Assembly: GCA_964496075.1 (NCBI GenBank)
Contig: CAZBXB010000023.1
Coordinates: 1 to 10,654 of the forward strand
From: UBA1372 sp964496075
GTDB taxonomy: Bacteria > Patescibacteriota > Microgenomatia > UBA12405
Reading direction: 5' to 3'
Length of the DNA stretch: 10,654 bases
Of this stretch, positions 1 through 4,764 are shown piece by piece; positions within the stretch are counted from its first letter, which is position 1; the number at the start of each line of letters is the position of its first letter. Below the pieces are notes generated by a model. That model was given only the letters and a program-made list of their open reading frames with translations, did no database searches and was not told where the DNA came from. A program made the position numbers and the translations under genes.

Positions 1-427
1 ACAGAAAGGTTGTGTTGACGATAAGACAAAATTGGCTAAATATCAGTATTTTTCCGATTTTATTCACTATGCTTTTAATAATCAACCTATATCCTCTCCA
101 GAAATAATTTACAGTAAGCAAAAAATGGGTCCACTTGCTAGAAGTTTAACCGATGACTTGGGAATCCTTGAGAATCTTGGTCTAATTAAAGAAAGTCCCA
201 ATTTTCATTATAATGTTGTAAAAAATGTCAACGTTGGTTTAAGTAAACAAGAAAAGAAAACAATAAAGTATGTGCTTCAAAAATACGGCGAATTAAATTA
301 CGAAGAGTTAGTAAATTTATGTCACAACCAATCTCCATATCTATCTACTCAAGAAGCTGGAATTGTTGAGTTTTTCACCGCATATAATCTAGTTGACGAA
401 TACAAGGATTATGAACTGTTCAGTTGA
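1..427 (+). CDS. Panacea-domain (SocA-like) antitoxin, 5'-truncated by window edge
   Basis: The reading frame is open from the window edge, so the true start lies upstream. A TTG at 32 is possible but falls inside the conserved core and is unlikely. The visible part begins with a DKTKLAKYQYFSDFIHY-type segment (about 20-70) and a MGPL segment near 125. It continues with a short helical linker and an LSKQEKK...VLQKYGELNYEEL...CH segment (about 239-325). These match the order of the Panacea/SocA (DUF4065) domain: KLxKLxYFxDF, GPx, then Lxxx(D/E)...VLxxYGxxSxxELxxLxH. In the known family the protein neutralises a toxin encoded next to it, either by direct binding or, for SocA, as a protease adaptor. 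Here the partner is the RelE-like ORF that overlaps its 3' end by 17 bases. Family membership is strong; that this copy acts as an antitoxin is inferred from context. Confidence 0.85.
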   Translation, partial: QKGCVDDKTKLAKYQYFSDFIHYAFNNQPISSPEIIYSKQKMGPLARSLTDDLGILENLGLIKESPNFHYNVVKNVNVGLSKQEKKTIKYVLQKYGELNYEELVNLCHNQSPYLSTQEAGIVEFFTAYNLVDEYKDYELFS

Positions 428-851
428 TATCTGCTCTGGTTTTTGGAGTGACTGGAAAAAGATTTGTAAAAAACATAGGAGTAAGGAGTTTAGACCAATA
501 TTTGGTTACGAGCGATTAAAGAGTGATGAGTTGGACGATGAAACAAAGATAGAATCGGTTCCATTACTTAAGAATATTAAAACCCAAATTTACAATACAT
601 CTAGTTTAGAAAAAATCGACCAATTTAGTGACAAGTACGATAGACAACCGTTTTTAAATTTAGGGTGGGAGATTAGAAAGATGAGGTGGGCTATTGACAA
701 TAGGGGAAAAAGTAGTGGATTAAGAATTATTTTCTGTCTTAATTCTGGACATTTACTATTTGCTTATATTGCTATGAAAAATAAGTGTTCCGACGAACGA
801 CTTTTAGAAAAAATATTTATGAAGAGAATCAAAGATTACCTAAATTGTTAG
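411..851 (+). CDS. RelE/ParE-like toxin of a Panacea toxin-antitoxin pair
   Basis: A 146-residue protein when started at ATG 411, which overlaps the antitoxin stop (425-427) by 17 bases. A TTG at 393 would add six residues. AAGGA at 404-408 is only a weak, close ribosome site. The C-terminal half has the RelE/ParE look: a basic helix (WEIRKMRWAIDN, from residue 86), then GLRIIFCL (G103-R105), a hydrophobic strand ending in an AMKNK turn, and a final basic helix. This resembles the GxYRVIY...xxLLxxYxKxxx core of mRNA interferases such as RelE and HigB. The roughly 80-residue N-terminal part is longer than in classical RelE (about 95 residues) and I do not recognise it. Overlap with a Panacea gene supports a toxin role. 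Ribosome-dependent mRNA cleavage is the best guess from the fold but is not shown; the catalytic residues cannot be assigned with confidence. Confidence 0.6.
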   Translation: MNCSVDICSGFWSDWKKICKKHRSKEFRPIFGYERLKSDELDDETKIESVPLLKNIKTQIYNTSSLEKIDQFSDKYDRQPFLNLGWEIRKMRWAIDNRGKSSGLRIIFCLNSGHLLFAYIAMKNKCSDERLLEKIFMKRIKDYLNC

Positions 852-861
852 TAGTCCTAGC

Positions 862-887
862 GTCATTTTATCCAGCGACAAAATGGC
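862..887 (+). repeat. Hairpin just after the toxin gene
   Basis: GTCATTTT (862-869) pairs with AAAATGGC (880-887) around a 10-base loop, giving an 8-bp stem with one G-T wobble. It starts 10 bases after the toxin stop, so it may stabilise or end the toxin-antitoxin transcript. It is AT-rich and has no T-run behind it (the next bases are CCCC), so I do not call it an intrinsic terminator. Confidence 0.35.
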
Positions 888-942
888 CCCGTACCTTCAA
901 AAGTTTTTTGGACAAATCGAGGCAAAAAATGCGGTAGTTTCC

Positions 943-971
943 TGATAATTTAGCTATTTTTACAATTATCA
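943..971 (+). repeat. Inverted repeat at the rarA break point
   Basis: TGATAATT (943-950) and AATTATCA (964-971) are perfect 8-base inverted arms around a 13-base loop. The repeat ends about 10 bases before the point where rarA homology begins (about 982). It could be a scar of the event that removed the 5' part of rarA or a simple AT-rich hairpin; the sequence alone does not decide. The remaining bases between the toxin stop and 982 show no other gene. Confidence 0.35.
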
Positions 972-981
972 TCTAAACCTC

Positions 982-1448
982 AACACGATTTCGGCCTTTA
1001 TTAAATCAATGAGGGCGTCGGATGCCAATGCGGCACTGTATTATCTTTCCCGAATGGTAGAAGCTGGTGAAGATCCAAAGTTTATAGCCCGTCGAATGGT
1101 GATATTTGCATCTGAAGACATAGGCATGGCTAATAGCAATGCCCTACTTCTAGCTAATCAAGTCTTTAGAACCTGTGAGACGATTGGATACCCAGAGTGT
1201 GCCATTAACTTCTGGCTCATGGGGTGGTGTATTTGGCTAAGAGCGCTAAGGACAGGTCTGCTTATGATGGCCTTAGAGCGGCACAGGCTGATGTCAAGGA
1301 ACTTGGCAATTTACCAATACCTCTAGAATTAAGAAACCCCGAAACTAAGTTAATGGAAAAGTTGGGATATGGAAAAGGCTATGAAAAATATCCGAAAAAT
1401 AAAAGTTTACTGCCTGATAAATTAAAAGGAAAGAAATATATTAAATAA
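982..1448 (+). pseudogene. rarA: rarA/mgsA remnant (C-terminal domain only, frameshifted)
   Basis: RarA (MgsA) is a AAA+ ATPase acting at stalled replication forks. Only its C-terminal part is present. Homology starts abruptly at about 982 with NTISAFIKSMRASD, followed by AALYYLSRMVEAGEDPKFIARR and FASEDIGMA, all hallmark segments of the MgsA C-terminal domain. At about 1209 the frame breaks. Frame 1 runs to ...GYPECAIN and then becomes nonsense, while the expected LAHGVVYLAKSAKDRSAYD continues in the third frame from 1209 to the stop at 1446-1448. Two extra bases (TT near 1210) relative to an intact gene would explain the shift. The Walker A/B ATPase core and the clamp-loader-like middle are absent, and a Panacea toxin-antitoxin pair sits where they should be. 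No functional RarA can be made from this copy. The pieces are still easily recognised, so decay is recent or the break is partly a sequencing or assembly artefact. Confidence 0.85.
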
Positions 1449-1590
1449 AAATAATTATTTATTTAAGAAGAACGGTGAAGTAAAAATTAATGATAGGGCG
1501 TTAGTGGCTTTGGCACTGTTGGTAGCTGTGTCTGACCCGAGAGATAAAGAAACTATGATTAAGTTAATAATTAATTTAATAAAGAATTGA
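1426..1590 (+). pseudogene. Short start-less open stretch, possible gene remnant
   Basis: An open frame without ATG, GTG or TTG near its beginning runs to TGA at 1588-1590. From about 1450 it encodes a plausible small helical sequence (KKNGEVKINDRALVALAL, then VAVSDPRDKETMIKLI). The amino-acid pattern is protein-like, but I do not recognise a family. It overlaps the end of the rarA remnant by 23 bases and may be the tail of another broken gene. An ATA or ATT start around 1438-1440 would be non-standard. Confidence 0.3.
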
Positions 1591-1641
1591 AAGAAAGAGC
1601 AAATGAGATTAATGTTTTTGAACTGTTTTGAGTTTGTGATA

Positions 1642-1685
1642 TACCGGGAATTAGGTCCAATAAGAAAATACCGGGAATCCCGGTA
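1642..1685 (+). promoter_or_regulatory. Operator-like cluster of three TACCGGGA half-sites
   Basis: TACCGGGA occurs at 1642-1649 and 1669-1676, and inverted (TCCCGGTA) at 1678-1685. The last two form a 17-base palindrome with a single central A and 8-base arms. The isolated copy lies 27 bp upstream of the second, about 2.5 helical turns. The palindrome ends one base before the -35 box at 1687, a typical place for a repressor or activator dimer. This GC-rich block stands out in an AT-rich intergenic region. It has no T-run, so a terminator is unlikely. The regulator that reads it is not identifiable in the window. Confidence 0.6.
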
Positions 1686-1686
1686 G

Positions 1687-1716
1687 TTGACAGATTATAT
1701 CGTTTCCAGGTAATAT
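1687..1716 (+). promoter_or_regulatory. Sigma70-type promoter for the ATPase/secretion operon
   Basis: A perfect -35 TTGACA (1687-1692) is followed after 18 bp by TAATAT (1711-1716). An overlapping TATAAT at 1716-1721 has too long a spacer (23 bp) for this -35. Transcription would begin near 1723-1728, downstream of the ATG at 1720, which favours ATG 1741 as the real start of the first gene. It is the only promoter in the window with a consensus -35, and probably drives the whole downstream unit. Confidence 0.65.
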
Positions 1717-1740
1717 ATAATGTTATGTTGGCTGAGTTAT

Positions 1741-2703
1741 ATGAAAATACATTTACCCAATAGTGCATTTTTAGGTAATATTGATCCTTTTTTGAGAGGG
1801 TTTGACGAAAAACATCCCGAAAAATTAGAAATTACGGCAAATAAAAAATGGATAGCTATTCATCCTGTAGTTCTTTCTATGGTGGCTGCCCTCGGCTTGA
1901 CCGTAGATCCTTCAGAAATTGATTGTGAAAAACTAGAGGCAAGTTCCAAGGGTTACTTAGCAAGGATGGGATTATATGATTTTCTTAACATCAAGTCAGA
2001 TATAAAATTTGTTGAACACGAACCTGCCGGCAGATTTATACCATTAACACAAATCAAAAACTCAAAAGAACTAACCAGATTCGTAACAGATGTGATCCCG
2101 TTACTACACCTTGATCCTAAACAATCGGAATCTATTAGTCATATTGTGACGGAATTGGTTCGAAATGTTCTAGAACATTCAGGTTCGAAGTACGGCGCTG
2201 TTTTGTGTGCACAATATTATAAAAAAAGCAACTCAATCAGATTGGGAATTGTTGATACTGGTATGGGAATAAAAAAAACAATAAACTTTTCGTATCCAAC
2301 CAGCACAGACATAGAAGCAATACGGTTGGCTTTAATTCCGGGCATTACAGGAACAACGAAAAAAGAAGGAGGAACCATGCTTAATGCCGGTGCCGGTTTG
2401 TTTTTGATTAAATCGATTGCTTGTGTAAATCGCGATTTTTTTATGATTTACAGTGGTAATGGAATGTATAAATTATTGAAACGAAGAATAAATCAGAAAA
2501 TTAAATTACACTCAAACCCATTTGAAGACAAACACTCGAAGGAAGCTGGATTACCCTACTGGCAAGGAACAGTTGTTGGAATTGATATTACATTAGATCA
2601 AACAAAGGAACTTGGTATTATCCTTGATTTTGTTTGGGATACTTATAAACAAGCAATTAAAGAGAGAAAGAAGAAAAAATACAAAAGAGCAAGGTTTATT
2701 TAA
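1741..2703 (+). CDS. GHKL-type ATP-binding protein (anti-sigma kinase-like)
   Basis: A 320-residue cytoplasmic protein with a HATPase_c/GHKL nucleotide-binding fold in its second half. The N box is TELVRNVLEHS (E138, N142), the G1 box is VDTGMGI (D172), and the G2 box is NAGAGLFLIKS (G217, G219). A TGTTKKEGG stretch before G2 fits the ATP lid. No histidine phosphorylation domain or membrane segment is seen, so it resembles stand-alone SpoIIAB/RsbW-like ATPases more than a sensor kinase. Residues 1-95 include a segment (KWIAIHPVVLSMVAALG ... YLARMGLYDFL) that may be STAS-like; this is an inference. ATG 1741 is chosen over ATG 1720 because 1720 lies between the -10 box and the expected transcript start. 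No Shine-Dalgarno is visible. A small STAS-like protein follows 19 bases downstream, the usual partner of this family, and then the secretion genes. It is probably a regulator, but its target is unknown. Confidence 0.75.
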   Translation: MKIHLPNSAFLGNIDPFLRGFDEKHPEKLEITANKKWIAIHPVVLSMVAALGLTVDPSEIDCEKLEASSKGYLARMGLYDFLNIKSDIKFVEHEPAGRFIPLTQIKNSKELTRFVTDVIPLLHLDPKQSESISHIVTELVRNVLEHSGSKYGAVLCAQYYKKSNSIRLGIVDTGMGIKKTINFSYPTSTDIEAIRLALIPGITGTTKKEGGTMLNAGAGLFLIKSIACVNRDFFMIYSGNGMYKLLKRRINQKIKLHSNPFEDKHSKEAGLPYWQGTVVGIDITLDQTKELGIILDFVWDTYKQAIKERKKKKYKRARFI

Positions 2704-2722
2704 ATATTTAACTCAAAACTAT

Positions 2723-3013
2723 ATGATTAATATCACGTTATACAGAAAAGTTGGAAGTTTTGCGGAAAATAAAGATTTTGCTAGAGAAATAAGAACAAAA
2801 GAAATAATACCCGCCTTAGAAAAAAACAAACAAGTTGTTTTAGATTTTAAAAATATCGATTCTGCAACTCAATCTTTTGTTCATGCCCTCATCAGTGATT
2901 TAATGAGAAGATATGGGAATGAAGTCTTGGACAAAATATGTTTTAAAGATTGTAATAAAACTGTTCAAAAAGTAATAAGTCTTGTGGTTGATTATATGCA
3001 AGAAAGAGAATAG
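2723..3013 (+). CDS. STAS-like (DUF4325-type) protein, partner of upstream ATPase
   Basis: A 96-residue protein. It has an N-terminal strand (MINITLYRKVGSF), a REIRTKEIIPALE helix, then VVLDFKNIDSATQSFVHAL (about residues 38-56). This last matches the LDFxxIxxxSxSFxxxL core of STAS-like DUF4325 proteins, and a C-terminal helix follows. These small proteins are commonly encoded beside, or fused to, GHKL ATPases, and by analogy with anti-sigma factor antagonists could be their switch partner. S48, T50 and S52 lie in the loop where classical antagonists are phosphorylated, but no claim about a specific site can be made. ATG 2723 is chosen because it begins the STAS strand. The same frame is open back to 2612, inside the ATPase gene, which matters for a possible fusion. 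Confidence 0.7.
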   Translation: MINITLYRKVGSFAENKDFAREIRTKEIIPALEKNKQVVLDFKNIDSATQSFVHALISDLMRRYGNEVLDKICFKDCNKTVQKVISLVVDYMQERE

Positions 3014-3026
3014 GTTGGTTTTATTG

Positions 3027-3032
3027 TAGAAT
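3027..3032 (+). promoter_or_regulatory. -10-like TAGAAT close to the prgI start
   Basis: TAGAAT ends 5 bases before ATG 3038, with no recognisable -35 and no Shine-Dalgarno. The spacing would put the transcript start at or next to the ATG, as for leaderless mRNAs. The same arrangement precedes the genes at 4045 and 7431. Confidence 0.4.
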
Positions 3033-3037
3033 TAGTA

Positions 3038-3994
3038 ATGGAACAACACCCGATTCCACAACAAATATCGTCGTACCAATTTAAATTGGTGGGCGATATG
3101 ACTTTGGCTCAGTTTGGGAAGGCGGCGGGCGGAATAGTCATAGCGGTACTTATAAATGCGACCGGTTTGGTTTTTTTTATTAAATATCCTTTGATGTTTA
3201 TATTTGGAGCCGGAGGACTGGCTTTAGCTTTTGTACCTTTTGAAGATAGGCCACTAGAAACTTGGGTAATTTCGTTTATAAGAAGCATATATTCGCCGAC
3301 TATGTTTGTCTGGAAGAAAACCAAGGCGACAAATTGGTTGGATTTGGATAATACTAAAAATATTGATAGTGATAAAGAAGACGAAGATATAGAAATACCA
3401 ATTAAAGATGAAAACAAAATAAGGGAATTTATCCAGTCTTTACCCTCTTTTAAACGAGAGTCCAAAAAAGAGAAAGAGGAAAAAGCCGGAACAACAGATA
3501 TGGAAGAAATGAATAATTTAAAAAAAGTTGCCAAAGAAATGGAAGAGCCGAAGGGAAGAAAGAAAAAGAAGAAGTCTAAGTCAGCTTTGAAAAAAACAAG
3601 CGATAAAGAAAGCGGGGCAAGAACTAGTATACAAAAGAAAGCAATGTTGACTGCTACAGGTATGGCAGAATTTGGAGGCATACCGATGCCGGATACACCA
3701 ACTGAACCAAATGTGTTGTCGGGAATGGTAATTGGGCCCAGTGATGAAATTATCGAAAAAGCGATAGTAGAAGTAAAAGACAAAAATGACAATCCGGTTC
3801 GAGTCTTTAAAACAAATGCTTTGGGTCAATTTAAGACAGCAACTCCCTTGCTTTCGGGTAATTACTTAGTGATAACGGAAAAACCGGGTTTTGAATTTGA
3901 CAGAGTCAATGTAGCTTTGGAAGGAAAAATATTAGAACCAGTTAAAATCAGGGCTAAAAGAAAAGTTGATATACAAACGCAAGCTGAAGCTTAA
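3038..3994 (+). CDS. PrgI/VirB3-like inner-membrane protein with C-terminal regulatory-like beta domain
   Basis: A 318-residue protein in three parts. Residues 1-95 are a PrgI-family module: MEQHPIPQQISSYQFKLVG, then two membrane segments (about 29-49 and 51-68), and the FEDRPLETWV ... IYSPTMFVWKK end typical of PrgI/VirB3-like subunits. These sit next to VirB4 in the inner-membrane platform of type IV secretion. Residues about 110-215 are a highly charged, lysine-rich, probably disordered linker. Residues about 221-308 look like a carboxypeptidase-regulatory/Cna-B-like beta-sandwich (LSGMVIGPSDEIIEKAIVEV, then FKTNALGQFKTATPLLSGNY and ITEKPGFEF). Such a domain is not part of classical PrgI or VirB3 proteins, which are near 100 residues. 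If both ends are cytoplasmic, as two membrane passes imply, the beta domain faces the VirB4 ATPase; this is an inference. It follows the STAS-like gene after 24 bases. Confidence 0.8.
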   Translation: MEQHPIPQQISSYQFKLVGDMTLAQFGKAAGGIVIAVLINATGLVFFIKYPLMFIFGAGGLALAFVPFEDRPLETWVISFIRSIYSPTMFVWKKTKATNWLDLDNTKNIDSDKEDEDIEIPIKDENKIREFIQSLPSFKRESKKEKEEKAGTTDMEEMNNLKKVAKEMEEPKGRKKKKKSKSALKKTSDKESGARTSIQKKAMLTATGMAEFGGIPMPDTPTEPNVLSGMVIGPSDEIIEKAIVEVKDKNDNPVRVFKTNALGQFKTATPLLSGNYLVITEKPGFEFDRVNVALEGKILEPVKIRAKRKVDIQTQAEA

Positions 3995-4007
3995 GTTAGG
4001 AGTAGCA

Positions 4008-4034
4008 ATGGAAGATAAAAACGGGTTATCATAG
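4008..4034 (+). CDS. Eight-codon leader-type mini-ORF before the VirB4 N-terminal gene
   Basis: ATG 4008 through TAG 4032-4034 encodes MEDKNGLS. It has one of the two clear ribosome sites in the window, AGGAG at 3998-4002, five bases before the ATG. It lies between the prgI stop and ATG 4045, and its stop overlaps the TAGAAT at 4032-4037. It may be a translated leader, a relic of an older start of the downstream gene, or chance. The downstream frame has no in-frame standard start between the TAG at 4003-4005 and 4045. No function is claimed for the peptide. Confidence 0.35.
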   Translation: MEDKNGLS

Positions 4035-4037
4035 AAT
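4032..4037 (+). promoter_or_regulatory. -10-like TAGAAT close to the VirB4 N-terminal gene start
   Basis: TAGAAT ends 7 bases before ATG 4045, without a -35 match at the expected distance. It is the second example of this arrangement in the window. Confidence 0.35.
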
Positions 4038-4044
4038 AATACTT

Positions 4045-4764
4045 ATGCCAAGTGACCCACTAAAAAATGCAATCAGGGGCAGTACCCAAGAACATTTGCC
4101 AATAGAGGATGTGATAGATGGTATTGTAATCCTAAAAGACGGGAGCTGTAGTTTGGTAATGCAACTTTCGAGTGTTAATTTTGATTTACTATCTGAAAGA
4201 GAACAATCAGCATTAGTATTTGCCTACGGAGGGATATTAAATTCACTTAATTTTACAATCCAGATAGTAATAAGATCGGAAACAAAGGATGTAAGTAGCT
4301 ATATCAAAAGGTTGTCGGAGGTAGAGGCAATCGAGAAAAATGAACTTCTAAAAGAAAGGATGGCCTCTTATAAAAGATTTATTGAAGAAACTGTCAAGAA
4401 AAATGATGTTTTATCAAAATCTTTTTATTTGGTAGTTCCCTTTTCTCTGCTTGAACTTGGGGTGGCTGGAGCCAATAAGGCCATGAGCGGAATAATACCC
4501 AAAATCAAAAAAAACCAAGATACCAAATTGCCGTACAGTAAGGAATTTATAGTAGAAAAAGCTAAGGCAAAACTAATACCAAAAAGAGACCACGTCATGA
4601 GGCTGTTTGCCAGACTAGGGTTGGAAATAAAACAGCTTAATACCAAAGAAATGATACAGCTTTTTTATAAAATATATAATGGACAATCAGCTGATAGTCA
4701 AAAGGTTAGAAGTTTAAATTATGCGTCTCCGACAGTAACAACAAAAACGGTTGAGAATCAATGA
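4045..4764 (+). CDS. VirB4/TraC N-terminal-like protein (stand-alone)
   Basis: A 239-residue protein without an ATPase motif, encoded directly upstream of the VirB4 ATPase. The segment HLPIEDVIDGIVILKDGS (from about residue 17) and the following LVMQLSSVNFDLLSEREQ resemble the opening of the TraC/VirB4 N-terminal fold (a strand pair reading 'the directive or input of the machine', then FxxLSxxEQ). A central coiled region (residues about 90-120) and an FYLVVPFS strand follow, and the C-terminal part carries RLFARLGLEIKQLNTKEMIQLFYKIYN, a frequent motif of this family. In most systems this is the N-terminal domain of VirB4; here it is a separate protein. It probably docks to the membrane platform with VirB4. 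Its stop overlaps the next ATG (ATGATG/TGA), so the two are translationally coupled. Confidence 0.7.
   Translation: MPSDPLKNAIRGSTQEHLPIEDVIDGIVILKDGSCSLVMQLSSVNFDLLSEREQSALVFAYGGILNSLNFTIQIVIRSETKDVSSYIKRLSEVEAIEKNELLKERMASYKRFIEETVKKNDVLSKSFYLVVPFSLLELGVAGANKAMSGIIPKIKKNQDTKLPYSKEFIVEKAKAKLIPKRDHVMRLFARLGLEIKQLNTKEMIQLFYKIYNGQSADSQKVRSLNYASPTVTTKTVENQ

Noticed and set aside
883..945. 20-codon plus-strand ORF (MAPYLQKFFGQ...)
   Set aside because: No ribosome site, no recognised similarity, and it lies in the decayed gap between toxin and rarA remnant; chance is the simplest explanation.
1669..1685. CCGGGA/TCCCGG palindrome as an intrinsic terminator for the upstream region
   Set aside because: One-base loop and no following T-run; placement against TTGACA fits an operator better.
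1640..1690. TACCGGGA copies as a CRISPR array or iteron origin
   Set aside because: Only three short copies with unequal spacing and no spacers or replication gene nearby.
1571..1768. 65-codon minus-strand ORF across the promoter region
   Set aside because: Overlaps the operator and promoter, has no recognisable domain, and its composition is that of AT-rich intergenic DNA.
3109..3792. 227-codon open frame on the minus strand opposite the prgI-like gene
   Set aside because: Low-complexity Ser/Phe/Leu translation mirrors the lysine-rich coding strand; the plus-strand protein has clear family features.
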